This document shows, in pieces, positions 53,885 to 64,000 of a stretch of DNA of 64,000 nt. Source of the DNA: Paraphysomonas bandaiensis (taxonomy: Eukaryota; Chrysophyceae); NCBI GenBank assembly GCA_965644295.1, contig CBFFRP010000263.1, forward strand, positions 248,001 to 312,000. The letters are read 5' to 3'. A program made the translations under genes and the position numbers. The notes beneath the pieces were generated by a model, which did no database searches, was not told where the DNA came from, and saw nothing but the letters and a program-made list of their open reading frames with translations. Each line of letters opens with the position of its first letter. Positions within the stretch are counted from its first letter, which is position 1.

Positions 53885-55873
53885 ATGAATGCTGAAGTTC
53901 CCGCATATACTGAAATATGTATACCAATCAGTGATGTGTCTGATGTAGAACGATTTGATTGGCCGAACTCATCAGATGGGACTGAAATATGGAGACATAT
54001 AACAGATTACATACTTTATGATGGGAGGACATGGAAACATACAGATCTTCTAGTGGATATTGAATCAGATGTTCCGTATCGTTTAAGAGGAAAACTTCTA
54101 CCTAGCCCTGAAGAGATTGATCAGTCTCATACTGTTGTGGAAATACCTATAAAGAATTATGCTGTCGACTATGGAGAGTCAGTTGATGATCCTGACCGAG
54201 GGTTTTGGTTATTGGACTTCGATGGAGCGTGGTATAAACTCGAGACTCCTTTGCCAGAATATAGTTCCACAGCTGCAATTGGAAGAAGAAAATGTAAGGA
54301 ATACCTCAAATTTTACGATGCAATAGTGTATGGCCGTCAGCGTGCCGAAGATGGCGAGAAGATGAAGCTTGGGCGACCACTGGCAGATTTCAATCGCCGC
54401 ACAGGTCGATGGGTATGTAGGAAAGACATAGCTACCGCGCACAAAGCCAGCAATTATTTCTTTAATTTGGATTATATTGCGCGTTGTCGCAAATTTTTCT
54501 ACGATCGTGCATTGACAGCTTTTGACCCCAAATGTGAATTAATGAAGAGCCTAAATGTAAGTTCGATGTGCCCTCACCAAGGATGTCGCAGCTGATGTCT
54601 CCGCGTATTTTTAATGTATGTAGAAATTGCCGAAGTCAGTCCCCTCTAAAGTGGGAAGTAGTACGAGCATCAGCTCAATGCCACACCAAGATTTGAGTTC
54701 TCACAGCACTGGAGAACGGGTTACGACGTCTAAGGAAGAGCATTCAACTACGACTAAGAAGCGCAAAGCAGGCCAGACACAGAACACAGACAACACTGCC
54801 CCCTCCGAAATTCGAAAAGACAAGAATATCAACCACATGCCAGCAGAGAAGAAAAATGAGATCGGTCTTATAAGAAAGAAACCGAAACTAGATATTGACT
54901 TTGCTGATGATGAAGACGACGAAGATTTTTCTGCTCCGTCAACCAGTACATCTGCGGGCAGCAAATGGTCGCAACAGTCCTCAGCATCGTCATCAATCAG
55001 GTCGATTTGCTATCTTGTATCTGACGGGTTTAATGCATTTAGCAGGCCTGTACAATCAGATAAGCCCCGCCAGAATCCTACCCAGCCAATGCGACAGAAA
55101 AAGAGTCTTCAGCCGGACTGGTATGCATCATGTCTAGCGTTCCTTGTGTGTTATTTTATATAATTTGTTATGGCGTCGATACATGTTTGTGTGAAAACGA
55201 AGTATTTGCTGAAGTATTCATGGCCGGTAATACAACTGTTGCCAGGGAAATACGTGCAGAACGGTTAGCGGAGGAGCGAAGACGAACGATGGAATCGAGA
55301 TGGCGTTTGGTGGGAGCCCATCCATTGGGAACAAGCAATCTTGACCCGAAATCGAGACTCCACTATTCTTCCAGTGGGGTGAAACCCCCTGTCAAAACAA
55401 TACCAGTTGTTGAAACCTTCTCGGTGGGTGTTTTTTATACGTACCTATTTTGACATACACTTATTTAACTGATACTGATTGTTGATTTCTTATATTGAAG
55501 TTATATTTGTTATCTTTCTCTTGACGTAAGGTTTTGTATTGAACAGAAGCAGCTGGGAGTCACCGTGCTATCCAATGCTGACCCCGAGCTTTGTAATGCT
55601 GTGACTGAGTCCCAGGTGGTTAAACCACCTCCTCCAGAAAACAGCAGCTACAAACCAAGCCATATAAAGTGGGCAGACACGGCGGGCAAGCGGCTATTTG
55701 AAGTAAATTACATCGACTTGGATCAGATGTGTTTCCCACCGGGGCAGTCAGTGTCACGAGATAATAGAAAGGTTATGGATGTACAGTGGAATTCACGTGC
55801 TGTTTTCGACGACGATGACGATGATGATCATGGCGAAGGGGAACGTGATATAATTGGAGATGATGCGGAATAG
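53885..55873 (+). CDS. Nuclear protein with RFTS-like domain and basic/acidic tail
   Basis: The start is ATG 53885. Residues about 15–150 carry ITDYILYDGRTWKHTDLL, then RGKLLPSPEEID, FWLLDFDGAWYKLETPLPEY and KFYDAIVYG, a pattern similar to the RFTS (replication-foci-targeting) domain of DNMT1-type methyltransferases, but no methyltransferase follows. Short introns (about 54559–54627, 55002–55051, 55119–55249 and 55425–55546) lead to a Lys/Ser-rich region with an acidic patch (FADDEDDEDF), a charged helix (EIRAERLAEERRRTMESRWR), then SHIKWADTAGKRLFEVNYID, which contains an RVxF-like PP1-docking word next to WAD, and a poly-Asp end. It is probably a chromatin-associated regulatory protein. The RFTS reading is by eye. 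Confidence 0.55.
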
Positions 55874-56589
55874 TTATAGCAGTGTTAGCCTTGATATTAT
55901 ATGTAGCTCTACTCGTATGTATTTATGTACGTATATTTTCGCATAGTGAGACAGTGTTATCTCATCTGTACGCGCGTTGTATTGTAAGAAATATTTCTGT
56001 ACTAGTGTTTTTTCAAATTCAGCAATGAGGTATCACTGTGTAGCTGTGGACTGTACGTTGTATAGAAGCAATGCGTAACCGAACACGATGATTGTCACCT
56101 ATGTACGAAAATAAGTTTGTGACACTGTTGTATAATACACACGAAAATTGTCCAAGTAGAGTGTATTCATGTTATAATAGAGTTTACTATTCCAACTTAA
56201 CTCCTTTCTTACAGCGGGCGGATGGAAGAGGATAGAAGTGTCAGTAGTTTAATATGAATATATTGGGGGTCCAGTGGAATAGAATTCTTATGTCCAGGAC
56301 AAGCACACGTATTCTTCGTACATGACTCACACGAGAAGTCAACTAATCTTCAATAATAAGCCGCATCAAACCAACTTGCTTAAAAATACAATGTATTAGT
56401 TAACTGCTAGTATTTGCATCTGAAGCACTGAACCATTGAGCAATTCAATGCAGAGTGCATTGCTGTTACACATATTGCAGTTACATAAATATTATTCTCA
56501 TGCTGTGTTGTTGAACAGTCACGCATTCTGTCCAGTGGGCAAAGTAACATCACAACAAAGTAGCGGAAGTAGTATGTAAGGCTACAATA
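55874..56589. other. Intergenic between convergent genes
   Basis: This is 716 bp between the convergent 3' ends of the RFTS-like and UBAP2L-like genes. No gene was seen. Confidence 0.4.
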
Positions 56590-59018
56590 TCACCACGCGG
56601 AAGTTGTACCCGCTCCAGTATTGTGAACTCCAGCAGGCAGAGTATTAATAGGTTGACCATCTGGAGATCCAGTGGCTCCAGTCCGCACGGCTCCATTCTG
56701 TCCCCCGCCACCAAGACCAGGTGCCTGCCATCCCGGTCCTGGATGATAGGGTGGCATCATTTGACCCCATCCAGCACCGTAATTCCACTGCTCGCCCTGT
56801 CTATATTGGCCATATCCGCCCGCACAGTACGGTCCTCCTGAGTGCATGCCATGAGGCGAGGAACCCTGTGTACAGCCGTGCTGATTCCTACTAGGCTGTG
56901 AGGTGCTTCCGTTCGGCGCCGCCACTCCCTTTTGATCATTCTGTCCACTGGAATGTGGCGCTGTGTATAATTCTCCCCCAGCAAAATGTCCACCCGATCC
57001 ATGTCCATACATATCGCCGTACCCACCCATTCCATGAGCAGCGCCATATGGGTCACCGTAGGGTATAGGGGGGCGATACATGTCTTGTGAGTGACCACCA
57101 CGACCATAAAACTGTGACCCCCCTCCATAGAAATATTGTGGGTAGTAAGGGTTGCCATAATAGCCATAATTTCCCATTTGGCCGTTCTGCTGCTGGTATA
57201 TATCCTGCTGAGAAGAGTTCTGATTGGTAGATGTGGCATCAGTTCCTGATGACGAAGGAGGAGGACTTGAATTCGGTTGTTGCTGGTGGTTGACAGGGGA
57301 ACTCAGGTTGTCACTTGGAAGGTCTGAACCGTACTCATGCTGCTGCACAGGTGCCATTCCAGCTGTCCCAGCATTGACTTGACTGTTGCGTTGACCGTCT
57401 GCACATGGTGTATTTTTTAGTGCATCGCATTGTGCTGGGGCCTGCTCCTGCTGTCCCTTGGATACAGAATTCCGCTTCCTCTGGTGTCTCATTGGGGCAC
57501 TCTGCCTGCCCTGTTTCGCTTCCTGCTTAGGCTCCACGTAAAGGCTGGAAGAGGGGTTCGGAGACGTGGTTTGTTGCTTCTGTGCATCCACAAAGAGAGA
57601 TTTTTCAGAATCATTTGTAATCGTTGAAGTTGTATCTTGATGCTGGGTTTGGTGTTTATCAAAAGCACTAAGTGACGATAATCCTTCTTCGAGCGGACCA
57701 CCAGTCTCCTTGTCCCTCCAAACATATACAGACTGGCCAGGAGTAGATGTCTCTTTGTTCTCAGACGGGACGGAGGATAACGATGAGGGCTCATCAACGA
57801 AGTTCCCGAAAGCAAACTTTACTTCTCCGTCAGTCTCCGCAGATTCCCATTTGCCAAGCTTTATGAGAGGGCTGCCGACAGTGTCTGGCACAGAAGGCTC
57901 TCGTGGAGGGGAGGCTTGTACAGTCTGAAGGGTTGGAGTCAGTTCCTCTGCTACGACTGAGGAGTCCTGAATTATAGGCTCGGGTTCGAATACTAAGATG
58001 GATTCAGCTGCGTCAGTTAGGGTATCAAGTGACACTGTCGCGACTTTTTTCTCATGTTCATTTGACTCTGCGGCGGAGACAGATTTTGGTGATTCTAGGA
58101 GAGGGCTAGCGCTATCTTCGCGAGCACCTTTGCTACTAGGCTTCGATCCACCAGCAGACTTGCAAGGCTTTGTCTCAAGGCCCATAATTGCAGGAACACT
58201 AACCGATTGAGTTTGCTCAGCCGCTTTAAGTTTCTGAGCGAGGCTAATACCTCCAATTTCCCATGCCACTTTGCCAGTTACCAGAATGTCAGGTGATGCA
58301 GTCGTTCTAGGAGTTGCAGTACACGGCGATGGAATATCATGCGTAATTATATGAGGTACCGACGACGAGGAGGAGTTACCTACTGTGTCCTCATTTGTCA
58401 ATGTGTAGACAGCACCAGTTTCTTCGGTTGGAGACGACTTTCGAGGTGGAGGTCCGCGTCCGAGTGGGCTGCTTGTGGACCTGCCACCACGACTACCACG
58501 ACCTCCATCCCTACCACGATAAGCAGGGGCACTACGCCCTCTTCCTCGCCCACCACCTCTATCATCCTGATACTGATCCTTCCATCAGAAGAAACAGGTT
58601 AAATTTGCAACTACATTGAAGAATTCGAATCCTAACCTTCTTTCTATGTTTCTTGCCTGTTGATATCCATTCATCCGCCTTGGTCGCTATATTTTCAATA
58701 TCTACATGCTGTTATGTATCAAATGGCAAAACATGATGTCATATACCATTCCACATTGCTGAAATTGCATCTTTGATGGCAGCATCATTTTTACGGTGCT
58801 TACGAATTAAATCAAGCAATTCTTGATTCGAAACGGTTTCAGGGGTGATATCTCTATACTGCAAAGAGAATATCACATAATACACGCCTATGTATACAGT
58901 ACATACCTGCTTCAATTCAGCGGGGGATACTCTGCCCCTTTCTGTATCTTTTCTGCAGAAACAATTGAGCGAAATGCATCGTCTCGATATGATGCATCTC
59001 TTACCCTCGATATGCCAT
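56590..59018 (-). CDS. UBAP2L/GIP1-like RNA-granule protein (UBA-like, RGG, prion-like tail)
   Basis: Five exons join through short introns. The start ATG is 59018 (MAYRGKDTERGRVSPAELKQ). A UBA-like helical domain follows (TVSNQELLDLIRKHRKNDAA, then IKDAISAMWNDIENIATKAD and EWISTGKKHRKK). The helix pattern and the closing W-x-x-x-x-KKxRKK recall the N-terminal domain of animal UBAP2L/Lingerer and plant GIP1. An RGG box (DDRGGGRGRGRRAPAYRGRD) comes next, then a long Ser/Thr/Pro/Gln-rich region, and a Gly/Tyr/Gln/Asn-rich prion-like tail (QQNGQMGNYGYYGNPYYPQY) with a stop at 56590. Proteins of this make-up bind RNA and assemble stress granules. The largest exon is 56590 to about 58590. Family identity is inferred from domain order; the sequence of the UBA part is diverged. 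Confidence 0.65.
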
Positions 59019-59476
59019 TAATGCACGAGCCAGAAGCAATCAGCAAATACACACTTTGCTGCAGTTTCTCTGACAATGAAACAATTCCCCCAGAGCAATA
59101 TACAATAGAGCTCTTGCAATGGAATGTGTAATGTTAGAAATCTCTGCATCCTTGCATGCATCTGCTTGAGGACAGTTCGTAACAGTAATTCGTATATTCT
59201 GGAACTTATTTTACAAAAACAGAGTTTTTTATTTAAATCCAATTTTTTCCTTAAAAACTGGATAATTTTGTTATCTTCAAAGTGTATTTGTCACGTTAAA
59301 CGGATCACTGTCCGTAATACTCCATCCGTATGAATTGAACGGTTTCATCACTATCACGCTTTTTTGTGTAGTGATGTGAGATGCAGTTACCTCTAATGCA
59401 TTTAATTGATGAGACTCTATTGGGGGATATTGCTTGAATTTTAATCATTTTCCTCTAAATAAGAGGTATAGGTATC
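59019..59476. promoter_or_regulatory. Divergent spacer
   Basis: This 458-bp spacer lies between divergent genes. A plus-strand open frame overlapping the first UBAP2L-like exons ends at 59131 and is antisense to them, so it is treated as chance. Confidence 0.4.
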
Positions 59477-61122
59477 ATGATGTTCGGTTCAGATACAGGG
59501 TACACAACCATGTCAATAGCCACTTTAGGCGATTCGACTTTACCTGATGCCAAGAGCAAACCAAAAGTGGCATATATAGAAAAACCAGCAGATGTTTTTG
59601 GCAACAGTTCCATTGAAAGTCGGAAGTTTTTGGTGAAGCCTAATTTGCATGATGTGTCAGATATTGATGGAGCTCGTCCAAAAGGAGTTCGTCAAAGAAA
59701 TTATGAAAGTAAAGCGTTGTATGTGGATGATATTGATGGTGCACGTGCAAAATTTCACGATAAATTTTTGCACACGAAACGTCACGTTGACCCATTGCAG
59801 CCAGATTACAAGCTACCCTCTGTTACGCTAGCACCGTACGAACCACCGAAATTTATCAAGAATAGTATGGAAATTGATGATATTGAAGGCACACGGACAA
59901 AGCAAAGAAAGGTTGCCCCCAGCAGAGATACCATGAATTTAGATGATATCGAGGGATCTCGTGCTGGATGGAAGCCGAGGCACATGTAAGTTTACGTCGG
60001 AGTGCTTCTGGAGAATTTATTGATATGCTTATGTTTCCATCATAGGAGAGTTAGATCTGAGGCACCTGCACATGACATTCTGGTGACAACAGAGAATCCC
60101 AAAAAGAAAACTTTCAAAGATCACACCCACCGCTCTACGAACCCTCTAGCTCCGTCGTATTCCATTAATGGTGATGTGATTGAAGATGACCCACGCTCGA
60201 AACCAGCCAAGCCAAAGAAATTTATTGCTGATAATAAACTTCTTCGCACTGATGACGTCGAAGGTGCACAGGCAGGGTACGTCTCTCAACACCTACTTTC
60301 TGTTCCTATGGACAGACGTCGTGAATTCCGCAACACAAATTATCTTGGAGATATTCCAGGTGCTCAGGCGGACTCTGTTAAACACAGTATCCGTACATTG
60401 CGTGAGACTAACCCTCTACAACCCGTTTATAAATCACTGGATGGGGAACCTCTCAAGGGTCCCATCGACCCTCTAATCCCACCTGAGCTTGTGGATAACA
60501 AAGCTTCGTATAAGACATTTGGTACATCGAGAGATCTCATTCCTGTGCAAAATAAGCGGGACAGCAGCTCTGCGTCGGCACCGAAAAGGAGAGCAAGTAG
60601 CGGTGGGGCGTCAACTGGAGTTCCTAATGACGATGAGCAAGCTTTCCAGCCATATGGATCAGGCGGCGAAACATCGCAGTACTTCGACACCTCTTTCACG
60701 GAAAGTAGATCCTACGCGGACAAGTTTGGGAGTTCGGATTTGATAGATACTAATAATGCCTCTTCTTTCTTTGATGGTGAGTATACTGCGTTTTACGATC
60801 TGTTTTCATTATGTTGCCATCAGATTCTAATGAGCTCATGCCGGCTACGAAACCACCTTCTCACGGAAAGTTACAGGTAGATATACCTCGGTCTAACAGT
60901 TACGCCGGGGAAACAAATATCTCTACTGGTATGTCAAGTCGGTCGGGGCGGAGTTTCGGCAGTAGGTCTAATGATGCGTCACGTCGCACGACTCCGAGAT
61001 CTGGTCAAGCCACCCCAAAGTCCTCCCAGGGAACCCCTAAATCTGGTCGATCGCCAAGTATATCCGCTCGTCGTGCTCAAGCAGAATTACAAGCCGAAGT
61101 AGACGCTATTAGAAATTTATAA
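59477..61122 (+). CDS. DI-x-GA repeat protein
   Basis: Three exons with introns at about 59988–60046 and 60776–60824 give about 510 residues. The protein contains at least seven copies of a short motif of the form D-[IV]-x-G-[AST]-x-[APR]: DIDGARPK, DIDGARAK, DIEGTRTK, DIEGSRAG, DVEGAQAG and DIPGAQAD, spaced 30–45 residues apart and often followed by N-P-L-x-P-x-Y (THRSTNPLAPSYS, ETNPLQPVYK). The C-terminal third is Ser/Arg/Pro-rich low complexity (TPRSGQATPKSSQGTPKSGR). Similar D-I-x-G-A repeat proteins occur in ciliated or flagellated protists as far as I recall, but I cannot name a function. It has no signal peptide or membrane helix, so a cytoskeletal or flagellar structural role is only a guess. 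Confidence 0.72.
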
Positions 61123-61873
61123 GTCGTGTCTACACATATATATGTAATGGACTGGTTCTTCGAATGAGTGTGATTACTCTGATGCACGTGCGTAGGTTCT
61201 ATTAAGTGTTTCAAACTGCTGCGTTTCTCGTGTTGTGCGCATTATTGTATAGGAACTAATAATGAGAGTTAACAGTTATCTACAAACCCTTTTGTATTTT
61301 TCTAGCAAATTGCTATATATGTGTTCTCTAAATCACAAACTCCGTAACAGGTTGTACGTATCATAGCACTTCGTATTGCTGACACGATAAAGAGACTTCC
61401 GTCTATTTTACTCAACAAGACAATAAGAGATGAGTCAGAAACGTACTATATTGCACATCACAATATCGGAAAAACTGACTACATAACTACTAATGTTTCC
61501 ATAAGAAAAAATGTATAAAGAGCGTCGCTGTGTATATAGATTAATGTTTGAAAACCTTTTCGTTGTGTTTTGAGGGATAAGTGCCGGAGAGAAATTAACG
61601 TAAGCTGCAAGCCTAGACAGAAATAACGTTTTACCGAATGCTTGTGTAGACGTCTTTGGGCCTTGTTAAGTCGAGGTAATACCAAAACCTGGTAAAGCAA
61701 TTTCACCAGGTTTCATATATAAGTATTGAGTTATTATTTTACTGTAATTTGTATCTGAGAGGTTAAAGATAAAGAAAAAGTCGCAAGTATAGTTGTTATT
61801 AGCAGTATTTATTGCGTTAAAAGTTGGCCCTGCTATTATTACTTGTGTTTTGTAATATCATATTCTCATATAG
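61123..61873. other. Intergenic with dispersed repeat and a hairpin
   Basis: Between convergent genes. It holds the second copy of the dispersed repeat and, just after it, a 9-bp-stem hairpin (AAACCTGGT…ACCAGGTTT, about 61685–61714). No gene was seen. Confidence 0.45.
61576..61662 (+). repeat. Dispersed repeat, copy 2
   Basis: This is a shorter relative of 9233–9378, sharing GATAAGTGCCGGAGAGA, TAACGTAAGCTGCAA, CCGAATGCTTGTGT and AGACGTCTTTGGGCC in the same order and orientation. Confidence 0.65.
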
Positions 61874-62715
61874 CTACACCTGCTTCGCTTGAGACTGCAA
61901 ACGCTCCAACCGAATAGCCTGATTTCGGATACATTGCATACGCATATAGCCATCTTTACCACTACTACTTACAGTAGTATTAGTACCTATGCTCGGAAAC
62001 GACGCGGCAACAGCCGCTGGGGGCACATTGCTAGTAGGTGGAGGATCATAAGCAGGTGAAGGATCATAAGCAGTTAGTACAGTGTATAGTAACAACGCAC
62101 AACAATAATCAGAACAATACCGCATATATACGACATACGACCCCGTCACCATCTTTATGAACAGTATTACTTACCCTGCTCGTGCGCTTTCGTGGTATCT
62201 CTTCCTCCGCCTCCGGGTCGTCGTTGGATATGTCGCCACGAATGTTGACAACATTCTTCTTCCCGTTGCACTTCTCCTACACCATAATATGTACACAGTT
62301 AGTGCAGTGTATAGTAACAACGCACAACAATAATCAGAACAATACCGCATATATACGACATACGACCCCGTCACCATCTTTATGAACAGTATTACTTACC
62401 CTGCTCGTGCACTTTCGTGGTATCTCTTCCTCCGCCTCCGGGTCGTCGTTGGATATGTCGCCACGAATGTTGACAACATTCTTCTTCCCGTTGCACTTCT
62501 CCTACACCATAATATGTACACAGTTAGTGCAGTGTATAGTAACAACGCACAACAATAATCAGAACAATACCGCATATATACGACATACGACCCCGTCACC
62601 ATCTTTATGAGCAGTATTGCTTACCCTGCTCGTGCACTTTCGTGGTATCTCTTCCTCCGCCTCCGGGTCGTCGTTGGATATGTCGCCATGTCTGAGAGTG
62701 GTATCAGCTCTGCAG
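61874..62715 (-). CDS. Candidate gene with tandemly duplicated exon–intron units
   Basis: On the minus strand a 34-codon exon (EKCNGKKNVVNIRGDISNDD, then PEAEEEIPRKRTSR) lies between the acceptor GTGTAG and the donor GTAAGT. It is present twice in full and once with a replaced start (…RHGDISNDDPEAEEEIPRK), each followed by a nearly identical intron of about 120 nt. The exon begins and ends in phase 0, so extra copies keep the frame. A last open frame ends at 61874 with a Pro-rich start (AYDPSPAYDPPPTSN) and a helical end (NQAIRLERLQSQAKQ). The splice site into that last exon could not be fixed, and the first exon was not found. The protein is unrecognised; it is acidic/basic alternating and probably disordered. 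Confidence 0.45.
62070..62690. repeat. Tandem repeat, period 225 bp, about 2.8 copies
   Basis: Each unit contains TAGTAACAACGCACAACAAT, CGACATACGACCCCGTCACC, TATCTCTTCCTCCGCCTCCG and CATTCTTCTTCCCGTTGCAC. Copies begin near 62070, 62295 and 62520 and differ by only a few bases. The unit corresponds to one exon plus one intron of the minus-strand candidate gene. Confidence 0.92.
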
Positions 62716-63002
62716 CAATCTGATGTATGTGTACGTGTCTGTCTGTCTGTCTGTGTGCTCAGGAGGTGTGATCCACACAACAATGAACACCTCATCCGAT
62801 AAACCACACCTCCTGAGCACTCCTCACTGTCATCAACAATGTCACCATATTAACATCAGAAGATACTAACTCAGAAGATACATGCATCACTCTATATGTA
62901 TGCATGTGTATGGTGTGTTAAGTTATGCATATATATATATTATTGTCATGATGTGCGTGTTGTAAGCACTGCTCGTGCAGTGTGGTTGCGGTGTAGTATG
63001 AT
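62692..63002 (+). repeat. 0.3-kb direct repeat, copy 1, with 16-bp hairpin
   Basis: This copy matches 63245–63551 with scattered changes and microsatellite length differences. It contains a perfect 16-bp inverted repeat, GTGCTCAGGAGGTGTG (62755–62770) and its complement (62805–62820). Confidence 0.88.
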
Positions 63003-63244
63003 GGGTTCAATGTTCAGGTGGGCTCAAAGCAGGGGGAATAGGAAGTGTTCTAACGTGCACAATCAAACGATGTTATAATGTTTCGTCTGCTTGTACTTGT
63101 TGGACCTCTCTACACGAGTCCACACTCCTCAATCCACTGTATGAGGCTCTGTGCTACAGCCTCGTGACCAAACACTGTCATGAAGACCTTCCTGGAAGGC
63201 AGTTATAAGCCTGCAACTCTGAACCACATAGTAAGAAGTGTCAT
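63003..63244. other. Spacer between the 0.3-kb repeats, nothing seen
   Basis: No gene was recognised. The base composition is less AT-rich than in intergenic DNA elsewhere. Confidence 0.4.
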
Positions 63245-63551
63245 CTGAGAGTGGTGTGACCTCTGCAGCATTCGGAGGTGTGTGTATGTATGTGTGTGTC
63301 TGTCTGTGTGCTCAGGAGGTGTGATCCACACAACAATGAACACCTCATCCGATAAACCACACCTCCTGAGCACTCCTCACTGTCATCAACAATGTCACCA
63401 TCTAAGCACCAGAAGATACTGACTCAGAAGATCCATCCCTCTATATGTATGTATGTGTGTGTGTGTGTGTTAAGTTATGCATATGTATTATGGTCAAGAT
63501 GTGCGTGTTGTAGTCACTGCTCGTGCAGTGTGGTTGCGGTGTAGTGTGATG
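63245..63551 (+). repeat. 0.3-kb direct repeat, copy 2, with 16-bp hairpin
   Basis: Second copy of the repeat at 62692. The same 16-bp inverted repeat is at 63310–63325 and 63358–63373, and the 34 bp between the arms are identical in the two copies. Confidence 0.88.
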
Positions 63552-64000
63552 CACACCGCGTCCTCATCACACACTCATGACGCGTGTTCGACGCTCTTGT
63601 GGGGCGTTTTTGGTCAAATTCAAATTTTTTTTGTACGTGTTTTTCTATATGTTATGCTGCGCCGTGCTCGATCTGGGCGCACATGCATGTCTAGATGTGT
63701 CCGGTGCGAGGAACATATTTTGAAATGCATGCACTTCATCTCCATGTGCAGTTAGTTTCTATCACATCAACACCATATCAATAGTAGCATGTGATGTGAT
63801 GTGATGTGATGTCATCTGTGATATCCACTCGTGTCAGTAGCGGTGGCGACTGCTATTGGCGCAGGGTTGTCATGAAAAGATGTCGACAGAACTTACTTGT
63901 ATGTTATACTGTATATATAATGGTTGCGGAAGGAAACCTGTGACTTCAACTCGCCTCAATAGCGGTGGCGACTGCTATTGGGACAGTGTCGTCATGAAAA
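63552..64000. repeat. Window end: microsatellite and 50-bp direct repeat
   Basis: A run of about four GTGAT units lies near 63790–63812. The sequence AGCGGTGGCGACTGCTATTG followed by TCATGAAAA occurs at about 63838 and again at about 63960, 122 bp apart, with the second copy running to the end of the window. A longer tandem array may therefore continue to the right. Confidence 0.6.

Noticed and set aside
58823-59131. Plus-strand open frame of 102 codons over the first UBAP2L-like exons
   Set aside because: The minus strand gives five exons with good splice sites and a coherent domain order; the plus frame has no family features.

Overview
This window is eukaryotic nuclear DNA. Genes lie on both strands, many are split by very short GT–AG introns (mostly about 45–70 nt), the standard code is used, and intergenic DNA is AT-rich. 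Protein types (kinesin-light-chain-type TPRs behind a short signalling domain, a giant LRR/REJ receptor with Ser/Thr/Pro-rich linkers, PDR-type ABCG transporters, Popeye and DI-x-GA repeat proteins) best fit a unicellular SAR-type eukaryote, probably a stramenopile. That placement is an inference; no rRNA or organelle marker is present. I found no tRNA, rRNA or CRISPR.

Layout. 1–5.7 kb: the 3' end of a WD40 gene, a complete ALG11 mannosyltransferase (nine or so exons joined by eye) and a GT17-family glycosyltransferase. 5.7–9.9 kb: a repeat-rich stretch with a 339-bp inverted-repeat element, a tandem duplication and a long inverted-repeat pair. 9.9–16.6 kb: an IQ-motif plus MFI/C11orf65-like protein, an EF-hand protein with a predicted lipidated N-terminus, and a complete SERINC. 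16.96–18.66 kb: a pogo-like DNA transposon with perfect terminal repeats and TA flanks. 19.3–29.7 kb: a DUF6629-like membrane protein, a Golgi-type sulfotransferase, a tail-anchored protein, a GT18/MGAT5-like glycosyltransferase, a two-pass ectodomain protein and a small alpha-helical protein. 30.1–40.5 kb: a full PDR-type ABC transporter, a TPR signalling protein and a Popeye-domain protein. 41.1–53.2 kb: one giant two-exon gene (about 4014 aa) combining RCC1-like repeats, LRRs, a REJ-like region, an EGF-like module and a multi-pass membrane C-terminus. 53.9–61.1 kb: a nuclear protein with an RFTS-like domain, a UBAP2L/GIP1-like RGG protein and a DI-x-GA repeat protein. 61.1–64 kb: a repeat-rich end with a tandemly amplified exon–intron unit.

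Themes. Three glycan enzymes (ALG11, GT17, GT18) and a Golgi-type sulfotransferase lie within 26 kb; together they suggest ER N-glycan assembly followed by branching and sulfation, although linkage in eukaryotes need not mean co-regulation. Several predicted secretory or surface proteins (the giant receptor, the ectodomain protein) are rich in N-x-S/T sequons and are possible substrates. Internal duplication recurs: the 813-bp LRR block, the 225-bp exon unit, the 168-bp tandem at 7 kb and the 0.3-kb repeats near 63 kb. All exon joins were made by reading; none is backed by transcripts.
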